Below are positions 1 through 11,072 of a stretch of DNA of 64,000 nt, piece by piece. Location of the stretch: positions 364,775 through 428,774 of the forward strand of contig JAHLKF010000016.1 of assembly GCA_025558075.1 (NCBI GenBank). Direction: 5' to 3'. The stretch's first letter is position 1. Each line of letters begins with the position of its first letter. The position numbers were made by a program, and so were the translations under genes. The stretch is from Gaertneriomyces semiglobifer (taxonomy: Eukaryota; Chytridiomycota; Chytridiomycetes; Spizellomycetales; Spizellomycetaceae). Under the pieces are notes generated by a model. The model was not told where the DNA came from, did no database searches, and saw only the letters and a program-made list of their open reading frames with translations.

Positions 1-711
1 GCCGTTTCCGCCTCCTTGGCCAGTTTATCATAGGCTTGCTTTGCCTGAGGAGACACAATGATGAACTACGTCACCGACGCACGCTGAATCCGGTGTTGCG
101 TACCTTATCGAGAGCTTCGTACGCTTCCCACAGTTCCTGATGCATTTTTTGCTATATAATGATTTTATTTCGCAATTCTTCTAATGGATTCAGTGAAGCT
201 GACTCGGACGTACCCCAAATTCCAAGTTCTAAGCAACATCGAATTACAGATGTCAGCAACTTTGACGGAGTAGCATTCACTTGTAATAACTACACGTACC
301 CGCTTCGCTCCATTCAATCTCTCCTTATTGAACTCCTTGGCGAACTCGGCAATATCTTGTGTAATCGCTTCACTGATCTCCTCGCGCTTGCGGGCTTGAT
401 TTTCCGACTCGACCAGAACTGATGTAAATGCTACGTACGTCGATCTAACCAGCACCGTCGTCAGCAACATTGAACCATCCACGCAAATCGAGGGAAGGAA
501 CCGTACCCAGCTGTTGCGTCGTCAGCGGACAACGGTGTGATGCTTCCATTGGACGTGCGCTTGAATTTACGTTGTAGAAGGGACTTGGTGAGCTTTTCTA
601 GGGACTTTAATCGAGCCAACCAATGGTTCGTCAATTTTGCTTGGTAGTTGCTTCTTCTGAAATTGAGATGCTACTTACACTAGCATACTGCCGTTCTATC
701 TCTGCTCTTTT
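1..711 (-). CDS. F-BAR (FCH) domain protein, partial, runs off the left edge
   Basis: Five minus-strand exons join in phase: 679-711, 507-604, 300-444, 104-151 and 1-44, with introns of 59-148 nt. The joined product reads as the N-terminal half of an F-BAR domain. It has KRAEIERQYAS, then SLEKLTKSLLQRKFKR, a loop, then FTSVLVESENQARKREEI, a helix ending in FAKEFNKERLNGAKR, then KMHQELWEAYEALDK and AKQAYDKLAKEAET. This order of basic and heptad-like helices is typical of F-BAR proteins, which bend membranes and act in cytokinesis or endocytosis with actin regulators. The first exon(s) upstream of 711 were not found, and the C-terminal part, where an SH3 or RhoGAP domain would decide the subfamily, lies outside the window. 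The acceptor before 604 (AAAG) is weak. The domain call is firm; the exact protein is unknown. Confidence 0.75.
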
Positions 712-1504
712 CTGAAATCCAGTTTCGTCAGCATGTTCTGCATCGTACTACTTCTAAAGTCTATTGAACTGACCCTAAAGTAGGACCCTAGGGTATCAAC
801 CAGTTCAACTTCTGCCTCAGATTTCGTCTGTAGATGTATAGTATAGTGAGAGCTTGTTCCACGTCGGGAAAAACTGTAGAGACCCATACTTGTAGTTTGG
901 AGAGTTGAGATTGTTGTTGAGTCCGTATCGATTTGACCAGGGAACGTATATCGCCTGACATGATTTCTAATCCTTCTACGAGTGGTCACTAGCTTCGTTT
1001 TCCCGACCAACCGGTCGTTTAAGTGTTGGCAGGTTCCTGCGTGTCGTCGTTTCCTCGTCAGTCACGCGCCGCAATGCCTTTGTTTACGGCGTCAAACCCT
1101 CATTTTCCTGGAGCACCGGAGAATTCTCTACTGTGTATGGATGAGGGCCCTGTCGGGGGTATTCTTTTTTAGGCTCAAGTCATGGTCATGGAACGGCTTT
1201 CCACCCTTTACAAGATTTGAGAGTGTCTGGGACCGTCGACACACTTTGAGATGAGACAAGACGATGGGGAGCAAGATGTCACTTGGCAGGACTACAGGGG
1301 ATTGCATATAGCCTGGTCGCACGTATATGACCGTGGTGAATCTCTGCAGGTCAGTCGACTTTTGTAGCCAGGAGACACCAGGGGAAGCTCTGGTGCATGT
1401 TCTGCGGTACACCAGTCAACCAATTACAACAAGCCACTATCATGATCTCGGACGTTGGGTATATGATGGCATTTCTATATAAACTCTGCTCCATTTGTGG
1501 CAGG
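712..1504. other. gap between the F-BAR and SET genes; nothing firm
   Basis: This stretch must hold the 5' exon(s) of the F-BAR gene and the 3' flank of the SET-domain gene. Minus-strand frames at 1128-1412 include a short F-box-like stretch (LPSDILLPIVLSHL), but no partner exons or further motif support a gene. Confidence 0.3.
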
Positions 1505-2267
1505 CTATACGTTCTTCAACTGTGTGGGTCTGTACCGGTCGATCATACCTTGGCAATTGGTCGCTCCGCAGTGACACTGCATAAGCACAAGAACGGTGAA
1601 CGCCCAATCGTCGACAATCATGACCATGAATTCCCACCTCAAAGTTCCAAATGGGATCCCACCAGTCCTCAGTGCTCCCAGGGTTGTAGAGGAACGTGAT
1701 TTGTTCCCCTTCGAGGACGGGCTTACGAAGAACTAGCTCGCGGTCGTTCGAAATGTATGCTGTAGGATCACACGAGTCTGGAAGTACCTGAGTTGGAGAT
1801 GGAGAAAATACAGAATGACATTGGTGGTTCACTCACGGTTGGCGTATCTTGCGTTTGACAAGGGCAGCAGCCTAGTAGCAACCGTTTTATTGAAGCTCAG
1901 TGGTTGAGACTACCTCGCCAATTAGCGTACCATTTCCACTCGGTTTCACCTTCCGGTAAATAGTTCAGCACGTAGGTTTTATCGTAGTCGGATAACGACC
2001 CGTAATCCACCTCTTCAGCATTACGCCGTTAATGATGCTGTCACATTGTGCTTAACGCATTGACGGTTATTCGAACCTTTCCCCTCAAATCTTTCTACTA
2101 CAGTTCCTGGCTACGTTATGCAAAGTGGATTGAATCAGTGAGACCGTCGAAGGTGGTGTGCGCTCGACATACAGTACCTCCAAGTTACGATCGGCTACCA
2201 GCGCTTCTCCATATGGAACCTTTGCCACACGAGTGGGATACGCCGGGCGGCTTTGAGTGTGGGTCAT
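1505..2267 (-). CDS. small SET-domain protein with post-SET cysteine motif
   Basis: The 3' exons are clear and join in frame: 1931-about 2010, 1837-1871, 1638-1777 and 1505-1576, with introns of 59, 59 and 61 nt. The joined sequence contains the SET catalytic-core motif SNARYANHSCDPTAYI, then LVLRKPVLEGEQITFLYNPG and STEDW. It ends in FECHCGATNCQGMI, the cysteine-rich post-SET-like motif that normally completes a zinc site, followed by a TAG stop. Upstream, a frame starting at 2267 contains GEALVADRNLE, which resembles the N-terminal SET strand, but the join between about 2085 and 1931 is not resolved. SET proteins transfer methyl groups from S-adenosylmethionine to lysines. At roughly 180-200 residues this would be a stand-alone SET domain with no reader module, so the substrate cannot be guessed. 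Confidence 0.6.
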
Positions 2268-2993
2268 TATTGCTAGAACTGCCCGGATGCTACTGATATG
2301 ATCAAAGTATTTACGAGTGGTGGTTCATCAGCGCAAGTTCGTTTGTGATTGCCAACACGCGTGAGCGCGTCAATGACTGTGCCTTTCATTGCAATGACTG
2401 TGCCATTCTTGATTGGGTTACTTCAATCGGACAAGTGTTGTCATCAATTGGACCTTTAAGTTGTCGCGGGAGCCATTAGGCAGTAGGTGGGCAAGGCCTC
2501 GCTCCCGCAACGGTGCAGAGCAAATCCCAAATGGGGCAGCACACATCCCCTCAATTCACGCATGAATTTCTGTTGAACGTACAGCATTTTGAAATGCGTC
2601 GCCTGCTGTCATCGCACGTAAATGCAATGCTGCGCCAACCGGCTTACATAACGGCAAGTCCGACACAGTCGCGCGCGTACGCGTTGCTGCCAGCCTTTTT
2701 CCTGCTTGCTCTTACACACGGGTTTTCTAGAAGCGTATGGCTAAATATAGGCTTCCATCTGGGGTTCCCCGAAAGAGCACGTAAAAGCCGGCTAGGGCCT
2801 TGTCCACCCACACACCCCTCTTCTTACCCATCTGCTTCCTGTGGGGATTCTCAACACGCTGCATACCAAACTTTTCCGGCGGAACGGAAGCCTCTCAGTA
2901 GCAGCACCGATATCCCCTAATATTTAGATATTAAGTAAGATTTTGAGCATCAGATCGCCGTTCAAACAGACACTGATCTCTCTAGCTGCAGTA
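2268..2993. other. intergenic region upstream of myosin II
   Basis: This lies between the divergent SET gene and the myosin gene. A 135-codon plus-strand frame (2513-2920) has no recognisable motif and looks like chance. The region is taken as the myosin promoter and 5' UTR; no clear TATA box stands out. Confidence 0.4.
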
Positions 2994-5900
2994 ATGGCTT
3001 CTTCCGCGCTGGAGCGCGTGCGGCCAGACCTAGGAACCGACGCCATTGCACAGCAAACTTGGGTAAGTCTAGCGTTAGTACTAGATCAGGACGATGCGAA
3101 TAGCGCTCACGCCTTCTATCCCCGCTTCTAGGCGCAGCAGAAATGGGTTTGGATATCAGATAAAGAGGAAGGTTACTTGGCAGGGACAATTGCCAGCGAG
3201 AATGGAGAGAGCGTTGAAATCAACTTGTTGAATGGGACCGTAAGCATCTCCACTTAGCCTATTGTGCTCCTCTACAGTGTTAGATGGCTCATCAACCTGC
3301 CTCAGAAACGGTCGGTGAACATCAACGATACCGAAAAGATGAATCCCCCGAAGTTTGACAAGGCAGAGGACATGGCCGATTTGACCTACCTCAACGAAGC
3401 ATCTGTCGTTCACAATCTGAAACTTCGATACCTTTCCAATCTTATTTACGCAAGTATTCTCATTGCGTTCATCAGCGATGAGTGAGAAAACTGACTACAG
3501 TTTACAACAGACGTACTCTGGTCTTTTCCTTGTCGCTGTCAATCCATACAAGCGCCTACCTATCTACACAGATGATATCATCAAGGCGTACAAGGGAAGG
3601 AAGCGTAGCGAAATGCCGCCGCACATTTATGCCATTTCCGACGCTGCGTACCATGACATGTTGCAAGACAAGGAAGACCAGTCTATTCTGATTACCGGTG
3701 AATCTGGTGCAGGTAAGACCGAAAACACGAAGAAGGTCATCCAATATCTGGCGTCCATTGCTAGCGCCAATGGGGGCGGAAAAAACCTTGGTACCCTTGA
3801 ACAGCAAATTTTGCAAGCCAACCCTATCCTCGAATCATTTGGCAATGCCCAGACTATTCGTAACAACAACTCCTCCCGGTTTGGAAAGTTCATCCGTATT
3901 GAGTTCACCGCCACTGGTCACATTGCCGGTGCCAACATTGACTGGTACTTGCTCGAAAAGTCCCGTGTGACCCACCAGACCTCCAAGGAACGAAACTACC
4001 ACATTTTCTATCAATTGCTGAAGGGCGCCGATGAGGCTGTCAAAGCCCGTTTACTGCTTGATGGATCTCTCAATGACTACCGCTTTACTAAGAATTCCAA
4101 CAAGAATATCGATGGCGTGGATGACGCTGCCGAGTTTAAGTTGCTTCAGGAGTCCATGGACATCATGCAAATTTCTAAGGATGAACAGCAAGATCTCCTC
4201 AAAGCCATTGCTGCCATACTTCACCTAGGCAACATTACCTTTACAGCCAACCGCGAAGATCAAGCTCAGCTGGCGGATGATGCGGCTCAATCAGTTTGCG
4301 AGAAAGTTTGCCATGTCTTGGGTATTCCCGTCTCCCAATTCGTGACTTCTTTGTTGAAGCCCAAGATCAAGGCTGGTCGCGACTGGGTTACCCAGGCACG
4401 GAACGTCGATCAAGTGCTATACTCAATTGAAGCCCTCGCTCGTTCATTGTACGAGCGCATGTTCGGAAAGTTGGTGGAGCGTATCAATGATGCGATCTTC
4501 ACCCATGCGTCCAAAGCGACCTTCATTGGTGTGCTGGATATTGCTGGGTTTGAAATCTTTGAGAACAACAGTTTTGAACAACTGTGTATTAATTACACCA
4601 ACGAGAAACTGCAACAGTTTTTCAACCACCACATGTTTATTCTTGAACAAGAGGAGTACAGGAAGGAAGGCATTGAGTGGAAGTTCATTGACTTCGGATT
4701 AGATCTACAGCCTACCATCGACCTCATTGAGAAAACTTCTCCTATTGGTGTGCTATCATGCCTCGACGAAGAGTGCGTCATGCCCAAGGCTACCGATAAG
4801 ACTTTTATTGAGAAGCTTCACGGTATTTGGAAGGGTAAATCGTCGAAGTATGAAGTTCCGCGGTTCAACCAAGGCTTCCTTCTGCAACACTACGCCGGAC
4901 AAGTCGAGTACAACACCACTGGTTGGTTGGACAAGAACAAGGACCCCTTGAATGAAAATGTGACTCGCCTTTTGGCAACCTCTACCGACAAGTATATTGC
5001 CAGCCTCTTCAGTGAATATCTCACTGAAGCTGAGGACAACGTGAAAACCAGGGGAATTACCAAAAAGGGTGCATTCCGCACAGTCGCGCAAAGGCATAAA
5101 GAGCAGTTGAACTCTTTGATGACACAGCTTTACTCTACGGAACCACACTTTGTTCGTTGCATTATTCCGAACGAAGAAAAGAAGGCTGCCAAGTTAAGTG
5201 TTCCCTTGGTACTGGAACAGCTCAGATGCAACGGTGTTCTGGAGGGTATTCGTATCTGCCGTGCCGGATTCCCCAACCGTCTGCCTTTCCAGGATTTCCG
5301 GCAGCGCTATGATTTACTCGCACCTGGTGTCATTCCACGTGGATTCATGGACGGTCGGCAGGCGGCCCAACTCCTTCTCCAACATTTGGCGCTTGATGCA
5401 AACCAATTCCGTGTTGGTTCCAGTAAGGTTTTCTTCCGTGCTGGCGTTTTGGCTGAGCTGGAAGAGCGTCGCGATATCCAGCTTGCCAAGATCGTTCTCA
5501 AGATCCAAGCGTTAATGCGAGGGTACCTTGCTCGCAAATACTATGCCAAGCGTATCAACCAGTTCCGCGCGATTCGCATCATTCAAAAGAACGCCAGAAT
5601 ATATGTTGGCCTTCGTGAATGGAGTTGGTGGAAGCTTTACATTAAGGTTAAGCCTCTGCTTGCTGTCACCCGCACGGACGAGGAGCTGCGTAAACGGGAA
5701 GAGCTTGCGAAAGAATGGGAGGAAAAGGCGAGGAAAGAACAAGAAGAGCGCACCAAACTCGAAGCTGCGCGGTTGGCTTTGGAGACTGAGAAAAAGCGAT
5801 TGGAAGATATGTTGATTGACGAGAAGAATGCCGCAGAGAATCAGGCAGAGATTTTGGCACGCATTCAGGAAAGAGAGGCAGAGCTTTCGGAGCGCCTCAA

Positions 5901-8900
5901 GGAAGCAACTAGTGAGCTTGAGGAAAAAGATGCCACCAATGATGAGCTATCCAAAGGCAAGAAGAAGCTTGAGGGGACCATCAAGGATCTCCAAGGGCAG
6001 TTGGCCGAGGAGCAAGCAAATCTTGAACGGCTAACAAAAGACAAAGAAGCGCGGGACCAACGCATCAAAGATATTGAGGAAGAGTTGAAGAACGAACAAG
6101 AGCGCACTCAACGACTGGAGACTGAGCGAAAATCACTCGAAAGTCAGTTGGCTGAGCTACAATCTCAACTCGAAAACGCTGGAGACAGTGAGGTTGCCCT
6201 CCAAAGGAACCAAACGAAGCTCAAATCAACCATTGCCGAGCTTGAACAACGACTTGAGCAGGAAGCTGATGACCGCCAGAAGGTTGAACAGCGTCGCAAC
6301 ACTCTTGAGGAAGAGTTGCGCGCCGCGAATGAAACTATTGCTGAGCTGCAAAGAGTTCGCGCAGAGCTGGAGAGTTTGCTCAAGAAGCGTGAGGCTGAAA
6401 TTGCTGACCTTACCAAGCGTTTGGACCAAAATACTCTCGAAAAGGATACCGTTGACAAGCAACGTCGTGAGTTACAGGTCAAACTTGGCTCTGCTGAATC
6501 GGACTTGGAAAATGAGCGTATTGAGCGCGAGAAGCTCGTAAAGCAACGCAAGAAGCTTGAGGAAGAGTTGGAAAACCTCAGAGAGATGTTAGAGTCCAAA
6601 GGAACGGAAGAGACGAAGCAGCAAGAGCTACGAAGACTTCGCGAGTCTGAAGTGCAGGATCTCAGAAATCAACTTGCCCAAAGTCAGTCAGAAGTGGAGG
6701 AGATTCGTAAAAGAAGTCAACAGGCGATCGATCAGCTCAACGTTGAGCTCGAGAGCGCTCGTGAAAGTGGATCGCAGCTTGCTAAGTCGAAGGCGACAGT
6801 TGAAAAGGAGCTTCAAAGTACGCATGAAGAGCTGGAGAGAAATGAGGAGGCCCGCGCCCGCGCTGACAAAAGCAAGCGTCAGCTTGAGCATGATTTGGCA
6901 GCTGCCCGTAATCGTGCCGAGGAAGCTGAAAGCGCCCTCTCTGAGACCAAAAGTCAACGAGAGAGTCTCGAGAAGCATATCAGTATTCTGCAGGCTCGTC
7001 TTGATGAGTCTGAAGCAAACGTTTCGCGTCTTGACCGTGAGAAACAGGGTCTGCACAAGCAGGCTGAATCCCTCCGTGATGACTTGGAGGAGGAAGTACG
7101 CAAGCGCACTCTGCTGGAGTCGCAGAAGAAGAAGGCCACTATGGAGTTGGCTGATCTCCAGGCGCGCCTTGATGAGGAGGAAGAGAGCAAAGCTGATATC
7201 CAAAAGCGCCTCAATGCCAAAACGGCTGAGTGGGAAACTCTCAAAGATAAATACAGTCGAGATGTTACTGCCCGGGGTGCTGAGCTTGATGAAGCCAGAA
7301 ACAAACTCAGCAAAGAGGTTGCCGAACTGCAGGCACACCTCCAAGAATCTGAACGCACGGCAGCCAACCTGGAAAAGACGAAGACTCGTCTGACAGCGGA
7401 GACCGAGGATTTGAGGATTGAAATTGAGCGTGAACATAATGCTGCACGCAACGCTGAACGTCTTTTGAAACAAATGGAGTCTCAAATGACGAACACCAAC
7501 ATGTCTCTAGAGTCTGAGCGCCGTCAGCGTGAGATGGCCGAGTCGACCTCTCGCAAATTGCAGTCCACTATTGACTCTCTCCAGCTCGATCTTGATGACC
7601 GTCAACATCAGATATCCACCATCCAGAAAGCTAAGACCGATCTCGAGAACGAGCTCAAGGCCTTGATTGATGAAATTGGTGACGGAGGAAAGAACGTCCA
7701 CGAGCTTGAGAAACAAAAACGTAGATTGGAGAGTTTAGTTGCTGAGAAGGAAGCCCTCATAGAGGAGGAGCGCGAGTTGAGGCGCAAGACTGAGGAAGCG
7801 AAAGCTATTTCAGAACGTCAGCTGTTTGATCAGCGTAAACAAATGGAGACAGACGCTATGGCTAAGGACATTCAGATGGAGGAGACCCGCCGCATGCTCA
7901 TGCGTGAGGTTAACTCTCTTGGTGAGCAACTCGATGAAACCATGGCTCAAAAGAATGAATTGATGAAGTCCAAGAAGAAGCTCGAGGAACAGATTGAGGA
8001 ACTCGCCTCCCAGGCTGAACACACGTCCAAGGGCCAGACCGATTTGCAAAAGGCCAAGGCAAAGACGGAAGCTCAGCTCCGCGAGCTGAACCACAAGCTC
8101 GAAGAAGAAGAACGGGCCCGAAAGAACTTTGAAGATTTAAGCAAGCGTCACGAATCGAAGGCCAACGCGCTTCAGAGCCAGATTGAGGCGTTAGAGAGTC
8201 AGCTCGAGACGTCTGAACGCACCAGGAAGCAGCTTGACCGTAGGGTTGAAGAACTGCAGCACGAGCTGGAGGGTGGCGACGACTCTAAGAGCGCTCTTTC
8301 GGAGACTAAGAAGAGACTTGAAAAGCAATTGCGCGAGTTGCAAGCTAAGCTCGATGAAGCCATCGAGGAACGTGAACAACTCGAACAGTACAAGCTCACC
8401 AGTAACAATGAGCTTGAGTCTCTTCGTAACCGCGCCCGCGACGACTTCGAGGGCAAAATTGAGAAACTTGAAGAGTCGCGTAAAGCGCTGATGGCTCAGC
8501 AACGTCTCCAGTCCCAAGAGCTCGAAGACAGGAATAAGGATATTGCAAATCTGGAACGGCAAAAGAAACTGTTCCAAACTGAGATTGATGACCTTAAGTC
8601 TCGTCTTGAAGCAGAGGTCGTTGCCAAGGGAGAGGAAGCGGCAGCTCGTCGTAAACTCGCCGCCGAACTGAAAGAGTTGCAATTCAAGCTTGATGCTGAA
8701 ACCGCAAAGAGCGCTGATATCCAAGAGTCTCTCGCTATGCACCGGTCGCGGGCCGATCAGACGCTTCAAAAGTTGGAGGTCGCTGAGCTAGCAAGAATCA
8801 AGGCTGAGAAAGCCGAAAGTCAATTCAAGCTCCAAATTAGCGAATTGGAGGATTCGCTAAACGAAGCCACCAATTTGCGTAAGCTTGCAGAGGACAAGGC

Positions 8901-10110
8901 CCGCAGCTTGGAGGAGCAAGTCATCGACTTACAGGATAAAATGGAGGAAGATTCACATGAGCTCGCTGATTTGGCTGTTGTAAAGCGGAAGCTTCAGGAG
9001 GAGCTTGAAGCGTTACATGATCGTCATAAGAGAGATCTAGAGGAGCGTGAAGGAGTCGTAGACACCACACGAAAGAAGTATCAGAAAGAGATCAAGCAAC
9101 TCATGGCTGAGCTGGAGATTGAGAAGAGCAACATGGTTAATCTCAAGTCGGTTAACAAGGATCTGGAGGCAGACTTGGAGAATGTCTCCAACCGGCTTGA
9201 GGAAGAGCTTCGCGGCGCCGCATCGTGGAAGAAGGATAGAGAGAGGCTTGAGACAAAACTCGAAGACGCGATTAGGGCATACAATGAGACCCTCACTCAA
9301 CATGATGACCTACAAAACCAGATTTCGGGTCTGCTTTCGCAGATTCGTGATTTGCGTTCACAACTCGATGATTCGGAAACTCAGCGCGTTGCAGCAGACA
9401 AGGTGCGGAAACAGATGGAGTTGCGTGTGGAAGAGCTCACAGAGAAGTATGCCGAGGATTCGAGGGCGCGCCTAGACTACCAGCGATCCATGCAAGCTTT
9501 GGACCACGATAACATTGAACTTCGCGATCATGTTGATGAGCTTGAGGAGCGCACGCGGACTGCTGAAGATAGGGCGAAGCGCGCGGAACAATTTTCTCAA
9601 GAGGTGCAGGCAGAGCTCCACAAGGAGAAGGACCGGGCTCTTGCCATTGAGAAAGAGAAGGTTTCTTTGGAAAAGACTCTTAAAGAACTGAACGCGCGCA
9701 TCATGGATCTGGAGTCTGCAGCCCTCCAACGCGACGTTGGCCAAGTGAAGCGCCTGGAATCCCGCATCGAAGAGTTGTCGGCCGCCCTCGACACCGAGTC
9801 GAGAGAGAAACTCGAAGTCATCAAGAATTCACGGAAAACTGATCGCACCATTCGTGAGCTTCAGTTCCAATTGGCCGAAAAGGACCGGGCAAAAGCTAAA
9901 GCCGAGGAAGAGGCTGAGAAAGCCTCACAAAAGCTTCAGAAGATGAAGCAACAATTAGACGAGTTAGAAACGAACGAAAGCAATCTTCAACTGGCCAAGA
10001 GACGGGCCGAACGAGAGGCGAACGAATTCAGAGATCGTGCACTGCGGTTTGAGAAGGAGAACGAAAAGTTGAAGATGCGAATGGACAGAGGAAGCACGCC
10101 CGCATTTTAG
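2994..10110 (+). CDS. class II myosin heavy chain
   Basis: Four exons (2994-3062, 3132-3239, 3306-3449, 3511-10110) give 2306 residues. The N-terminal SH3-like segment ([17 protein letters not shown]) is in exon 2. The motor domain has the P-loop GESGAGKT near residue 170, switch [11 protein letters not shown], switch II LDIAGFE and the reactive-helix region [21 protein letters not shown]-type light-chain sites follow ([17 protein letters not shown], then [10 protein letters not shown]). From about residue 830 almost to the end ([13 protein letters not shown]) the protein is an unbroken heptad-rich coiled coil encoded by the single large exon. Myosin II forms bipolar filaments that drive the cytokinetic ring. 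The tail, about 1460 residues, is clearly longer than the roughly 1100 residues usual in animals. Intron 3 (3450-3510) starts GCAAGT and ends CAG, a GC-AG intron. It is fixed by the conserved join NLIY/TYSGLF. Confidence 0.97.
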
Positions 10111-11072
10111 ACTGCGGTTATGTTACCACCCGTACCTTGGACTATTTAGTTAGCTTCATTATGTTCCTTTGTGTTAACGTTAGCAATTAAATGAAACTTG
10201 TCAACATCCACTGAGATGTCCTCGCGCTATGGAGGTAGAACATGAGTACTTCGCATACATTTATGATAGGAACCTTTTGTTAATCTGCCTAGCCCATACG
10301 ACGACTCTCCAGCTGTCGAAACTTCATGTACATCGACAGCACATTCTCAACGGCATATCCCCCGCCATTCGTTGTCTGTGCGCCTGGAGAACGGAAAACG
10401 GAAATTGATGGAAACACTCAGATCGGCATGACCAGGACAAGCGCACCGCCAAATGAAATCAAGATCTGGCACATCGTCTTGGCGTTCATTCTGCTGTACA
10501 ACGGCATCGACAACACACACCTACGTGAGAGCGCCATGTTTTAAAAAATCAGACATCAGCCGTGCCAAGTCAACCCATGGTGTAAGACTACACCCTTAAG
10601 CGCCAGGTTTCCTCTGTGGTGGTTCCGGCAGTGATCAAACGTGCGTTTATCCAGCCATAATGCAAAGGTCGATGGTCAGCGCGCGACCGAGTCGCACGTC
10701 TACGCGCCTTTACCACCACACGCAGGTAATAGTGGGCACACATGCGTCTGGGTAACAAGCAGCAAGTTAGAGGCCATACGCATAACCATCAAAAAGCGCT
10801 CGAGTAACTTCTTTGTGGTTTGGGCGTCAACTGCAGCAAGTCGCTGGAAATGGTCATGTTTGCGTACGTAAGCCCACAAGCACCAGGTCCAGGGCAGAGG
10901 CATCGACGAACCATCGTACGAAAAGTTCACAAACCAACATTGAAGTGCAGATTGTTTTGTTTGAGTCAAAGGCCGGTCACGCCAGCCCTGATGAATTTGT
11001 TTTTCACTATTGAATCATTCCTAAATAAACTTACTAAAAGTATGGTACAGATGCCTATCCTAAAAGTGTTCT
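10111..11072. other. convergent intergenic region, no recognised gene
   Basis: This holds the 3' flanks of the myosin gene (plus) and the transporter gene (minus). A short hydrophobic minus-strand frame near 10440-10510 (CQILISFGGALVLVMPI) could be a membrane peptide, but no consistent spliced model was found. Confidence 0.4.

Noticed and set aside
1128..1412. Minus-strand frame with an F-box-like stretch (LPSDILLPIVLSHL)
   Set aside because: Only one short resemblance, no partner exons, and located between two better-supported genes.
2513..2920. 135-codon plus-strand frame before myosin
   Set aside because: No motif, unusual composition, and placed in the myosin promoter region; likely chance.
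3154..3162. ATCAGATAA, a match to the fungal iron-repressor GATA site
   Set aside because: It lies inside myosin exon 2 coding sequence, far from the siderophore genes; taken as chance.
3463..3510. In-frame Met start for myosin at 3463
   Set aside because: Those residues come from the GC-AG intron; the conserved N-terminal SH3-like region and motor start lie in exons 1-3.
5700..10000. Many long antisense frames across the myosin tail and the NRPS
   Set aside because: Reading shadows of repetitive or biased coding sequence; none has independent motifs.
10440..10510. Hydrophobic minus-strand peptide (CQILISFGGALVLVMPI) as a small membrane gene
   Set aside because: No intron pair gave a consistent frame to the downstream candidate exon, and no family was recognised.
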